From Pseudisothecium myosuroides (taxonomy: Eukaryota > Streptophyta > Bryopsida > Hypnales > Lembophyllaceae): DNA of 64,000 bases. Shown here piece by piece: positions 36,224 to 48,010 of this stretch. The position numbers and the translations under genes were made by a program. The notes under the pieces are model-generated. The model ran no database searches. It worked only from the letters and a program-made list of their open reading frames with translations, and had not been told where the DNA came from. The DNA lies in contig OX637288.1 in the NCBI GenBank assembly GCA_951799445.1, forward strand, positions 4,652,501-4,716,500, given 5' to 3'. How positions within the stretch are numbered: position 1 is the first letter of the stretch; the number at the start of each line of letters is the position of its first letter.

Positions 36224-38499
36224 CACTACTACAAAATTCAGTGTCCTATTCAACAAAAAAATCAAAAAATATATGTTATTTTGGACAGTGGATTAGGACA
36301 TTTTGATTCGGACAATAATCAACACTTCTATGTTGATTTTATATCTTGATTCGGTCACAGTGAAAAAATTATTATTATTATTCAATAATTTGCCACGTAA
36401 GCTGCCATATAGGCTGAACTTGCCACACATGCAAGACTGCCACGTCACTAGAACGGCCAAACGGATTAGATTGCCATGTCAGCAATCAACAAATTGATAT
36501 TAAATAATTAATTAAAGTTTTCAAATTAAATTCACAAATTTAAAATTTAACTTTAAAAAATCCAACATTATATTCAAAATAATTAAATAAATATATACTA
36601 CTATACAGCTTTGAATGCCAAAATCTACCACTACATTCCAAATAATTTAACATATATTCCAATTTAACTTTGAATGTAGCTCACCTTGGTGATTGAAGAG
36701 AGGGAAAGACAAGGCCTTTATACAAGTGGGGTGGTAGGAGGTAGGACAACCCATATGGGATTTGTAAAGAGTGAGGAATAGTAGGAGCTCAACCGTTTAT
36801 ACTTAAGTCAAAAGTAGGAATTGTGGTTTAAGTAGAATTTCAGACCTCATTTAGGCATTGTAGAATTACTTTTTTCAAAAAACTTTGAACTAAATTATTG
36901 TAGAAAATGAATCTAAATTTCATCTACAAAAATCCGTTTGAGATTTCAAGCCTCCAATTAAAAGTTATGGACAAATTTGAGAGAGGGGTTAGAAAGGACA
37001 TTTTTTTGACAATTTCAAACACCCACTTTGAAATTTGTCCATAACTTTTGATTGGAGGCTTGAAACATCAAACGGTTTTTTGGAATTGAAATTTGGCTTG
37101 ATTTCACAACTTTTTTTAGTTCAAAAAGATTTGAAAAAAGATATTCTACTATGTCAAAATGAGGTTTGAAATTCTACTTTGCACACAATTCCTACATTTT
37201 GACAATGAGCGGTCAAGCTCTCATCTTCAAATTATCCCATATTCTTTGATAATTCATGATGAACAATGGATTTCATTGTAAAAACAACCTCTCTACTATC
37301 ATTTTTACTAAATGTCAATGAAAAACGGTGACTCCGAGTAGTAGTTGGAGCCACCATATAAATTGCTCTCATAAATTGAGAAACTAGAATTGTGAAGTGA
37401 AAATTGGGCATATTGTTGTACAAAAGGGATTCTAGAATTTCACTTAGAGTGGACTATACTTAGACCTATTATTATTTGAATGAAATTTTTATGTAAAAAT
37501 AATTTTTTTGTGAAAAGTCAAAATGTCTCATTTTTTTTTATAGGAAGAATATACATCTTGACTAGAATTACATATTATAAGTTCCATGAATTTTAAATTT
37601 TTATTGATTGAATTTTATGGATTGAAATCTTATTGATTAAAACTTGACCTCAAAATTTTCATTTTTTCATTTTTCATTCCATAGATTGAAAAAAATAAAA
37701 TAAAAATTCAAAATAACATCAAATAACTATATATATCAAAAACATATTTGCAATTTATGGAGTGAAAAATTAAAAAGTCAAATTTTAATCAATAAGATAT
37801 CAATCAATAAAAATCCAATATTCATGAATCTTGTAGTATGTGATTCTAGTCAAGATGCATATTCTTCCTATAAAAAGAAATGAGACATTTTGACTTTTCA
37901 CAAAAAAATTATTTTTCCATAAAAATTTCATTCAAATAATAATAAGTCTAAATATAATCCATTCTAAGTGAAATTGTACATAAAGGTAGAATCCCTTTTA
38001 TACAACATGTCAAAATTTCTCTTAATATTTCCAATTTTTTAGTTTATTAAAACAATTTATATAGTAGCCAATTATTTTTGGGAGTCACCATAAGTCCATC
38101 ACCTTGCCATATAGAATATCTTGATTTTAGATGGTCATTGGACTTTATTTTGGACTTTCCCGCTAATATTGGACATTTTTATTTTTTACAAAATTTTGAT
38201 CATTTAATTTTTTGCTAAATTTGACATTTTTTCTTATTCATTTTATTTATTTTTTGGCATACTTTTAAATAATTATTTTTGGCCGGCCCTATCTTACTAT
38301 TACAATATGTGGGAAAATGAAAATGATGTTGAGAGGATTGCCGAATCAACTGAGCAAATTTTCTTTTTGTTCAAATCAACCAAATCATGTTGATTGATAT
38401 TTGGAGGACTGCCAAATCAACAGAGCCCAATTTTTTTTTGTTGTAATCAATGTAAGTGCATTGATTTTCAGTTGATTAGGGCCCCCTTTTCTAGTAGTG
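36224..38499. mobile_element. Second CACTA element, 2276 bp, with TAG target duplication, 130 bp beyond the receptor kinase stop
   Basis: The left end is CACTACTACAAAATTCAGTG and the right end in reverse is CACTACTAGAAAAGGGGGCC. TAG flanks both sides (36221-36223 and 38500-38502). TGCCACGT motifs appear near the left end (36391-36475), as in the first CACTA element, and 36700-36770 matches 33365-33440 in reverse. It contains two imperfect palindromes: about 36785-37222 and 37420-38006. No transposase ORF is seen. Confidence 0.85.
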
Positions 38500-38629
38500 T
38501 AGCAAATACTTCTTTTGTAATTGCTTTGCTCCTCCATTTATCATTTTGCAAGACCAAAAATATTTAATTTGATTACTATAATGTCTAATTAACTCTTTTA
38601 TCATCTTTAAGTTTCAAAACAATCAATGA

Positions 38630-41600
38630 TTATGGAATTTTTTTATTACAAATCTTTTGTGATTCAATTAGCATTTGGGTGATTTCTCGCATTGTTGGTC
38701 TATCTTTGGGCAAATGTTGTGTACAACAATTTGCAATATGAAACACATTTAACATTTGAGACATGTAAAAATTTAGATCTATTATCCTTTTGTCTAGGAA
38801 TTCTATAACAATATTTTCTCCATATTCGTGTATTTTTTTGGATATCCAAGTCACTATAGTCATAGCATCACCAAATTCTCTTTCAATTGGTTTTTTTCCA
38901 GTTACCAATTCTAAAAGAACTACTCCAAAACTAAAAACGTCACTCTTTTCATTCACGTTCAATGTATACGCATACTCTGTTGATAGAACAAACAATCTTT
39001 TGTTAGTTTCATTTGTAAATTGTAAATATGTTTATAAATTCTATACATTGTAAACGCAACAGTATTACATTATTTACCTGGTGCAATATAGCCATAAGAA
39101 CCCGCTACAATTGACATTGAAATATCATTAAGGCATTTTGCCAAGCCAAAATCTGCAATACGTGCTTCATACTCAGTGTCGAGTAATATATTATTTGATT
39201 TTATGTCACGATGTAGAATTTGAGGTACGCAATCATGGTGCAAGTAAGTAAGGCCCTGTTCCATAAATCATGTATAAATTGTCAATTTCCAAGTTTTTTA
39301 CACCTTTAAGAACTTTGCAAACAATATCCTTCTCATTTTTTTTAAATTTTTTGAAAAATAAAAAAATAAAATCTAAAATACATACAAATCTCTCTTTCTT
39401 TCTTTCTCTCTCTCTCTATATATATGTGTGTGTATATATATATATATATATGTAATATAATGTGGAATGTATTTGCAATAAGCAATAAAAGGTGAGATGA
39501 TATCATTATTTTAAAAAAATCACTACATACTAAAAAGATAATGATGAATATATTGTACCTGAGCAGCTCCAATAGCAATCTTGCTACGAAGATTCCAATC
39601 AAATAATGCCTTGTCTTTTGTATCATGAAGCAAATCTCCCAAACTTCCATTTGGCATATATTCATATACCAATAAGTTTGTTGAAAAACTTGAACAACAA
39701 CAAAGCAATTTCACTATGTTGCGATGTCGAATAGCACCAAGGGAATCAACCTGCTTTCACCTTTTCAAGATATTTTTTACTTTAAGAACTTCAAAGTTCT
39801 TTGTACTTCAATACCATACTAAAGTCCTGAAAGTCACAAACACAAATTTTTTATCTAACAAATTTCTATAAATTAAAAAAAATGAACACTTCAACAATTA
39901 TTTCTAGCTCCTTTCATTTACCTCAGCTTTAAATCCATGGTCATGGAGGTCCATTCCTTTGCCAACCTCCCACAATTTCTTTATAGCAACTTCTTGTCCA
40001 CTCCGCAATGTAGCCTTATAAACTTCTCCACCTCCGCCACTTCCAATCACATTCTCCTCATCCAAACACTCTATTAATTCTTCGTACGTAATGTTCAATT
40101 GATGAAATAAAGTTATATTCCAAGGAGCAAGGGACTTCCTTTCACTTCCTTCTCTAGCAAGCATGCTTCCTTGCTTCTTTTTCTTTCCCAATCGCCAAAG
40201 GATCAACACCCAAAGCGCCAATGCGAGAAGAAATACACTCCCCAACACACCCAAAATACAGATGAAATCACGCTTCTTCACATTATTCGATGAGTGATCC
40301 TTCATTTCACCACACTGCCATTGCCCAAGCAACAATGGATTTACACAATGTTTTTTACATAATGCCAAGTCTTGTTTTCAAGGTAGATTCCATTGGATAG
40401 TCAGAAAAGCGTTATAACTCATAATGTAGCTCTTCTTTCTATACTCTAGATTTGCAAAAAGTACAGATATGGACATCTGCGATGAACTATTAGACTTGAT
40501 ATTATGTCCCATAATGCTCTCGAGCCTCCCGACTCTTGAGAATTATCTAATCCATAAATTATTGAAAAGATTCAAATGACAAAACATTCTCCATTCAACA
40601 ACATTAGATGGTTTATCCAGAGTAGCCATTACCTGTGAGACATCACCAAAACAGAGTGCAGGATTTCCAACAAACCACTCCGTTCTGAGCGATTCCACCG
40701 TCCCCGAGAATTCATTATACGAGCAATTGAACACAACAAACCGATTCAAATCAAAGCTCTGAACAACACTTGAAAGATCACCAGACAGCAAATTGTGTGA
40801 AACATCAAGGAATACAAGATTCTCCAGGTTTCCAATTTGGGCAGGAATGGATCCTCTGAGAAAGTTGAACGACAATCCCAAGGAAACCAGGTTCACCAGC
40901 CTGCCCAATTCCTCAGGGAGGCTTCCAGTGAAAGCATTGGCATCCAAGTACAACGACGAGAGACTGGCTCCCAGCTGACCAAGTGCCGACGGAATCTCCC
41001 CCGAGAATTTGTTGTGGTGCGCATGGAGACGTTCCAAGTTCTGAAGCTGGCCGAGCTCCGATGGCAACTGTCCGGAGAATTGGTTGTTGTGGAGTTTGAG
41101 GGAGCTCAGGTTGGTTGCGTTGGCTATGGTGGATGGAATTGGTCCTGAGAAGTTGTTGTCGTGGATTTCGAGGAGGGTGAGATTGGGGAGGCTCCAGAGG
41201 GATGGTGCAATGGGGCCGGACAGATGGTTGTTGAAGAGGCGGAGGCGGATCAGGCTGGTGCAGGTTCCATATGAAGAAGGGAAGGTGCCTGTCAAGGAAT
41301 TGTTGAATAGGATCAACCTGCACATTATTTTCAGTCCCACATCAGCCGCGGTTGTCATCAGTCATGGCGTTTTTCAGAGCGTCAAATTTTGAAAACATTC
41401 CAGCATACAGGATTGTAATACTAAAAACTAGGACTAGTACACGTATGAGGTTTCAAATGGGCAACTGGAAAAGTGACAATTTCTTTATAATGAACTAAGA
41501 AATTATAAACCTAGAATGGTTTCTTTGTAACACTCAAATTATACTGAAATCACTGTCACAAAATTTCCTTTCTCTGTGTTTTTGTGACAGTGATTTCAAT

Positions 41601-43991
41601 ATAATTAGAGTGTTACAAGAAGGGAGAACGGGAAACGCACCTCCATAATACTCCGTGAGCACAAAGGTTGGAAGGAATCTGGCCATGCATATGATTATTT
41701 GACACATCGAATTGCAAGAGGGGAGAGTTTTTTCCAAGTCCAACGGGAATGCTACCGTTGAGCTTGTTCATGTACAATTTCAAATCATACACCTTCGTCA
41801 AGTGGACGATGCCTTCAGGAATCGGTCCCTCCAAACTATTATTCTGCAAGTGCACCACAGCCAAATCCTGCAACCTCATCAATTCCTCAGGGATGACTCC
41901 CGTAAGCCTATTATCCGAGAGATCAAGATCTGTCAGCAAAACCAGGTTCCCAATCTCCGCTGGAATGGGTCCAGTAAGATTATTCTTATATAACTCCAGC
42001 CATTTCAGTTTCGGAAGCGCCATCATCGACACTGGAATCACCCCACTAATTTGATTATTTGACAAATCCAAGTATTGGAGTTTTTGTAATGTGCCAAGCC
42101 AGGGCGGCAGGGGGCCATGAAGTTCACACCCTGTACATTCCAAATACTCAAGTTGTTGCATCTGCTGGAGAGAGTCTGGTAATGTGACATTGGGAGAGAA
42201 GGGGTTCCACGACATGACGAGGTGCTGGAGGTTTACCAATTGTCCGAGCTCAGGAATTAAGGCTCCAGTGAAGCCAGTTGCTGCCAAGTCTAAGACTTGA
42301 AGATTTTGAAGAAGGCTCAGAGTGGGCGGGATGGTCTGTCCAGAGAAGGAATTCAAGGAGAGGTTGAGGTACCGGAGGTTGTGGGGTATAATTTTAATGG
42401 GACCCGAGAAGTTGTTGGCTCCAAGGTTGAGGTACTGCAAGTTTGTGCAACGATCGAGCTCTGGTGGAAGTGAACCAGAGAATTGATTTTCTTGGAGCTC
42501 CAGGGAGGTGAGGTTGGGTAATTGGCATAACGGCATGTGGAGATTTGATTTGCTCGTGAGGCTCATGCTTGAAAGGTCTACCCCTGGCATGTAACAAACA
42601 CAAATCACAATCGCACTTGGATTTAGATTACTTTTAATTACTTTTTCCTTTTCTGTAAACAAGCGAATGATGCTGATTTGTGAAAGTTATGATCTTGAGT
42701 TTTAAACCTCTGTTTTGAAAGTTTGTTTTAAGGGGACACTCCATTTATCACTAGTGGAATCGTGGTCGCTGGAGAGGGGCACTTAGATCGAGCCTCAGTC
42801 TCTTCGATCGATAGGTGTGCAGACTGGGGTTTTAAGAGTGTTGCCTTGAGTTGGGCACGTAATGCAGAATGGATTGCGGGATTTCAGTTGAATTGATCTC
42901 CTTGAGGGAGTCCGGGCCTCGACCATTTCTTCCGTTGAGGTTAATTGCTGCTTGGAATTGACGCCGGCGGCCAAGTAGATGCTGCGGATCAGTAGGTGGA
43001 TGATGAATTCTTACTGTGCATGCAACGTAGGTGGATGATGAATGTTTTGAAAAGTGCACTTCACCCAAATAAAATTCAGTGAAGAAACTTTACGAAAAAA
43101 TCATGTAATTTTTCAACGGAACGGAAAGAGGAAAGAATGCTCTACATGAATCCGGTATAGATAATTCGAGACACTTGACATTCCAAAGCATGGAACTGAG
43201 CCGTCAACCTGCTCACATCAATTTCCAACCCTAAACACAAGAGTCTGGGCAGAAAGAGCGACAACTCATTCACTAGTGTGGGCACAAATGAGAAAGTCTG
43301 GGAAATGATGAATGCCCAAGGGTACGAGGTCACCGCGAGACCCTCTGTTCCACCATCACGCATTCCTTAATCTCTATTGAACAACCGAATCCAGGCACCG
43401 CGAATTCGTGAGAATTTCACAAACCTCAAATAGTGCGAACAGACTAGAATTCAATCAATTATGGTACGGACGGTGTGTAGGCACGTATTCTTGTGCTTTT
43501 TCTGCTTTGATCACAAGTGTCAAGAGTGATTGAACTGACTGGATCGGAGTGTCTAAATTCTTGAACTCAAGAAGGAATCTGAAGTAGTGTGTTAAACGAA
43601 GAAGAATCCAAGAGGATTGCAGCATATTGGATACCATAGAACTAGGAGATGGGCTCAAAGAGTTAGGATCTCCTTGCAAGAATGGTATGCTAGATCGAAT
43701 CTTATGTTGATTGAAGTTTCCAGTTATAGCGTTGTGGATTCGAAGCTCACCTGTGACGTAGCCGCCGGGAGTGCATGCGACTCCCGTCCAAGTACACGGA
43801 TGAGTGTTGATTGATATGGTTTCCTGCCAATTGGATAATGCGTTTTGATCATCCACTATGAAACTTCGGAAGTCCATCAGTATCTGTCCTTCAGAAACTG
43901 CTTGCAACAAAGCCAACTGGTGGCTGAGCAGAAACATCATGATGTAACATAACGTCGAGGCTTGGAGTCCAAGTGGTAGTTTTGTTGCCAT
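38630..43991 (-). CDS. LRR receptor-like protein kinase, HAESA/HSL (LRR XI) type, 7 exons, 1006 aa
   Basis: Exons in transcript order are 43991-43751, 42583-41641, 41317-40647, 40370-39922, 39750-39559, 39255-39078 and 38976-38630. The join is one open frame of 1006 aa, the normal size for HAESA/HSL receptors. Residues 1-32 are a signal peptide, followed by an LRRNT cap ([10 protein letters not shown], Cys 66/73), about 20 LRRs to residue 610, a Cys-rich collar (CKKHC), a membrane helix at about 654-678 with a KKKK stop, and the kinase. Kinase residues present are the glycine loop GSGGGGEV (728-735), Lys749 (VAIKKLW), HRD 847-849, DFG 867-869, APE 890-892 and Asp in [19 protein letters not shown], so an active RD kinase is expected. 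LRR XI receptors bind small secreted peptides; the ligand here is unknown. One junction is ambiguous: exon 3 may end at 40647 (G|GTGATG), which keeps frame, or at 40633 (CAG|GTAATG), a better donor that breaks frame. Kinase exons 5-7 are visibly more AT-rich than the LRR exons. Confidence 0.9.
39398..39452. repeat. CT and TA/GT microsatellite in intron 5 of the receptor kinase
   Basis: A CTTT/CT run is followed by ATATATATGTGTGTGTATATATATATATAT within the 303-bp intron between kinase exons 5 and 6. Confidence 0.8.
41524..41618 (-). repeat. Near-perfect 39-bp hairpin in intron 2 of the receptor kinase, possible miRNA precursor or tiny MITE
   Basis: The left arm (41524-41563) begins TTTGTAACACTC and ends GTCACAAAA. 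The right arm (41579-41618) is its reverse complement over 39 positions with two mismatches. The loop is about 15 nt. The stem begins 22 nt inside the intron counted from the exon 2 donor. Confidence 0.7.
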
Positions 43992-44710
43992 GACTAAGCA
44001 AATTAAACCCTCTAATTGAGCGTCAAAACTTCGTGTGAGATTCTCAATTCCCTAATTAATGGGGGGAAACTGGGATGCACTTCTGGCTCAAGGAGCTGGA
44101 TGCCTTAATTTCAAGCTATCTTAGTTTATGATTGGCAGCCTTCTTGCATATTATTAGGACAAGGATTATGCTTGCAAATCTCAAGGAGATTCAAGGAGTG
44201 AACTCGTCCAAGATAGGACATCGAGCAAGACGGAAATCAAGGACCGGCAGATGCTGTGGCAGCAGAGTGTCTTCCAGAGCAGCAATCTCAGGAGACAACT
44301 AGGCAGGATCCAATTATATTAGGAATTGAAGTCTGGAACCGCAGATATCTGGAATGTTCATCAGCAGATTGGCCTAATAAATCCAGGTATGTACGCAAGT
44401 GTACGAGAGCCGCATTAGGCGCCAGTGGGTGGGCCAGTAGGTGGGACAAGGGACAGAGAGTTACGAAGCGTTACAAGCCGAAGAGCTGGACTTGGTGGTT
44501 GTGTTGCTCTTGTGGAACATGTGCACGGGCGGCCTCATTAAAATAAAATTTCCCCATATCCCCCAAGTTCCCCAGCCTTCGCTTGGCATCCATATCCTCA
44601 GAAAAAAACGCTTCCGTGGTAGTTTCAAATGTTTTACTCCGACCGATTCTACGGAGGGGTATTTCCTCAAAGCTAAGACCACCTTGACTTCATATTGATG
44701 AGATCGAAGC
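43992..44710. other. Upstream region of the receptor kinase
   Basis: This should contain the promoter of the reverse-strand receptor gene. No TATA box or telo-box is convincing. Short open frames (44256-44546 +, 44787-44461 -) are not recognised; the latter partly overlaps the TRM1 remnant. Confidence 0.35.
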
Positions 44711-45630
44711 CATTTAATGGCAGTACTTGCCTCGAAACGGATGTGCTCCATATCTGTTACACCCCACTCATGTAAAACATCAGTCACAAGACAAATTCGA
44801 ACTGCTTAATCATGATAATACTGAACAGATTTCTCAGGAAATTTCACTAAGTGAACAATCACGTAGCCAGCTGCCAGATACTAGCTATATTAAAGTTAAC
44901 TGACCTACTTGGAATTCTATAGATAAGGTTGATTGCCCTACTTGATGGACTAAATTGTGAAATCTAAAAAAGACCCCAAAAGCACGAACGAAGCAGTTAA
45001 ACCTGCCACGCACGCAATGGATGGATTTAAGGAAAAAGCTCAAGGCATGAAGACATTAAGACTGTTGTTGGGATGACCTAGGAGCAGAGAGGTACCACAT
45101 CGAACTCCTCGTGAGAGAGCATATAAATATGCAAATCAGTGTGATTCACAGTCACTTTCGACAAGGCAACCTTTCAGTTCAGCCGAATGCTGCGTTCACA
45201 CGCCTTCACTGCCACTGCAAAGGTACAGAAACTCATATCATCAACAAAATGCACCATCTCATTCCAATTAAATAACCTGTTTTCAGACATGGATCAAATG
45301 ATGTATTGACCATCACTTCAAACCCGCTTGTGATAACAACGAAGGTATGTGCTTGCCAAACCATCAACTTTCTCTGGCATACCGCAAGTGCCGGCAATCC
45401 TGAAGCTGTGAAGGTCTGTGTTCCACAAAGAACACAAACAGCATCAAAAACATGTTAATTTTAAAGCATTGAAAATGGGACTCATCTCTTCTAAGCACAT
45501 ATGGAGACTGTCTTTTGTTCAATGTTTATTTAGTTTTTGCCTAACAATGCAATGTTCTCCACTGATTGTGATGGTATGTATTTGGTCCCGCCTGAGTTGT
45601 ACCTCCTGCAAATCCACAAGGATTGGTTGC
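44711..45630 (-). pseudogene. Decayed partial copy of the TRM1 gene (intron-containing)
   Basis: This block matches the TRM1 gene at about 25062-26260, same orientation, including intron sequence, so it arose by DNA duplication and not retroposition. It keeps the start of exon 6 (44711 onward, GGCAGTACTTGCCTCG), intron 5, exon 4 (45098-45219) and remains of exon 3 (45380-45415). Exon 5, with the catalytic DLDPYGSP, is deleted except for a few bases; the copy jumps from sequence matching 25262 to about 25565. In exon 4 the Gly codon after Arg-Leu-Asn has become TGA (45174-45176), and one Lys codon is lost in frame. At the exon 3/intron 3 junction about 37 bp are inverted relative to TRM1. No upstream exons 1-2 or downstream exons 7-10 are seen. 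It cannot encode a methyltransferase. The edges are approximate because divergence hides them. Confidence 0.88.
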
Positions 45631-46366
45631 AACCTCTAAACTTCATTAATCTTTGCTTTTGAAATATTCCTTATTGCTCCATGGGATAGAGTTTCCAAGC
45701 CCATGCATGCAATCTAAATTGAAAAAAATGTCAAAGAAACTTCAAGTAGAAGGGCTTTTTCAAGATACAACTGAGTGTTTGGTGTCATGTACTACCATTA
45801 TAACAAATGCAATGGTTGTATGTAAAGGAGTAGATGCATGATAATACCATCAATAATTATTCAAAGTAGCCATAATGAATTTTATATACCCTCAAATTAA
45901 TTAATGTATGCAAGGTCCAAGTTTTATATATTATAAAAAGAATTGATCTTATTTTTCACCTTTTAGGAACCATTGATTAAAAAAAATTGCATTATCTTGT
46001 TGAAGTCATCTAAATGCTAAAATATGAATAAAGTTTTTTATTTGAATCACTATAAACTTTGCAAATTTATTGTTTTATAAATGTGTAACCAAAAGTCTTC
46101 ATTAAATCTTGTATGGAATCCAAAGTTTTTCTGCTTCTTAAAATCTTTGTATGGGATAAGCAAATTCCTTAGGTATTTTACATCTTGTTTCATCAATCTT
46201 TACTAAGTCTAAGTTTTCTTTAAATTAATTCCGACACTAGTGTATACATTTAGTGTTCAAACTCTTCCTTCATCAACCTTGGTCTTTATATTGATGATCT
46301 TATACTATTATGAGCTCTTGCAAGACATTATTCTCACAATGCTTTTCTATCACTGATAACAATGAT
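45631..46366. other. AT-rich intergenic DNA, nothing recognised
   Basis: No feature supported between the TRM1 remnant and the next MITE. Confidence 0.4.
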
Positions 46367-46684
46367 GGGCAATTTTGTTAAAATGGCTGAAATTCCGTAA
46401 CTTTGGCAATTTTGACAGTTCAAAGCGGCCGCTCCAAAATGTTCAACTATCCTAGATTTTTGAAATCTATAACTTTCCTAGATGTCTGAATTTACAAGTG
46501 TCATAGATGTTTCTTTCAAAGTTCAAGCCGCATGGTCTAAAATCTACAAAAGTGCTAGAATTCTGAAATCTATATGAGACCAAGATTTTTGAAATCTATA
46601 CCTCTTTTAGATGTCTCTTTTGCAGTTCAGAGCGGCTGCTCTAAAAATGGCACATGGAATACCGCCATTTTAACAAAATTGCCC
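46367..46684. mobile_element. MITE, 318 bp, perfect 21-bp TIRs
   Basis: It begins GGGCAATTTTGTTAAAATGG and ends with the exact inverse over 21 bp. ATGAT occurs at both flanks (46362-46366 and 46685-46689), suggesting a 5-bp target duplication. The interior has paired GTTCA(A/G)AGCGGC(C/T)GCTC motifs near each end. Confidence 0.78.
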
Positions 46685-46750
46685 ATGATGACATTGAATA
46701 TATTTTCACTATGCAAATTAGAAGTGGACACAAAACAAAAAAAAGTCTTA

Positions 46751-48010
46751 AGGTGGGCACCTCCAAATGCACCATTGACCCTAAACCACCATCTTCACTC
46801 TATGTACAATACCAAGTTGTTTTTTTTCATTTTTGAAGAAGTGCCATAGTGGCGATATAAAATGTTACAGTGGTGCTCCAAATTGCAACATTCATCCACT
46901 TATTGGATGTATAGTATGGTTTTCATCCACAATTAGGTGATTTCATCTAATATTTTTTTTAATTTCAAAGTTGTCTGACGATTTCATCCAATTTTTTTGG
47001 AATTTTTTATAACCTTTTTTAGCCAGATTTTTTTTTCTGGTGCAATCTGGCACCAGAAAGCCAAAAAAAAAAACCCTGTACAATACCCTCTAGAAAGTAA
47101 GGTAACCCCAATTTTGACTTGCATGAATATCTTTCAAAATTTGACTTTTTCTAACCTAAGTTTTGAAACTAACCTATTAAATTTATTATTTTATGCAATC
47201 TTCATCAACACACCAAATTTCAACTTCAAAAAACAAAAATTCTATTTTTGGTTAATTATTTTGTGTGTTTTTCATTGTGATACAAAATAATTGATTGAAA
47301 AATATTGGTGATGAATTTTTAAAATTTTATTGTGCAAATATTTAAGAAACATGAACGTGCACATTTCACTTTTAGGGGAAAGAACCACTACCTAGGAAAA
47401 AATTTATACTACAGAGGATTCAATGCCATGGTGTCACTAATCAAAAATTTGTACAACAAACTTCTCTAGATTATGATTGGGATTTGGCAAACCAATTGCA
47501 CCATCATGCTCAAAGGTACAAAGTAGTTATAATACAAGGATCAATTAGTAAAATATAATTATAATTTAGACGTATCTATTTCATAAAATTTGGAAAGGCA
47601 ACGCTTTGGTATTGAGTTCTTTGTAGTGTAAAATTTTTCCTAAGTAATGGTTTTTTCCCCTAAAAGTGAAATGTGCACATTGATGTTTCTTAAATATTTG
47701 CACAATAAAATTTAAAAAATTCATCACAAATATTTTTCAATCATTTATTTTGTATCACAATGAAAAAAACACAAAATAATTTACCAAAAATAGAATTTTT
47801 GTTTTTTGAAATTGAAATTTGGCATTGTCGATTAAGATGGCATAAAACAATAAGTTAATAGGTCAGTTATGAAAGATATTCTTTTTTAAGTCGAAATCAA
47901 GATTACCTTACTTTTTAGAGGACACTGTACATCTCCAAAATCAATTATGTACCTAAAGTATGTGGAAGAAACTATTTTAGAACCAAACTTTGCTCCTTCG
48001 TAACTTTTCC
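46751..48010 (+). mobile_element. Remains of an AGGTRGG-TIR element split by a foldback element
   Basis: Parts 46751-47086 and 47922-48010 match the element at 61366-62091: CAAATG(C/T)(A/G)CCATTGACC, CACCATCTTCAC, then ACATCTCCAAAATCAA, ATGTGGAAGAAAC and AGAACCAAACTTTG. The right terminus is missing, with another MITE at 48011. Confidence 0.55.
47087..47921. repeat. Long foldback (inverted repeat), arms about 310-340 bp with 180-bp spacer
   Basis: The left arm (47087-47428) and right arm (47608-47921) are reverse complements with scattered differences: CCTCTAGAAAGTAAGG / CCTTACTTTTTAGAGG at the tips, CACTTTTAGGGGAAAGAACC / GGTTTTTTCCCCTAAAAGTG near the loop. Transcription across it would give a long double-stranded RNA. 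Confidence 0.82.

Noticed and set aside
44461..44787. Reverse-strand frame overlapping the TRM1 copy
   Set aside because: Its first part is the decayed TRM1 exon 6; the rest has no recognisable match.
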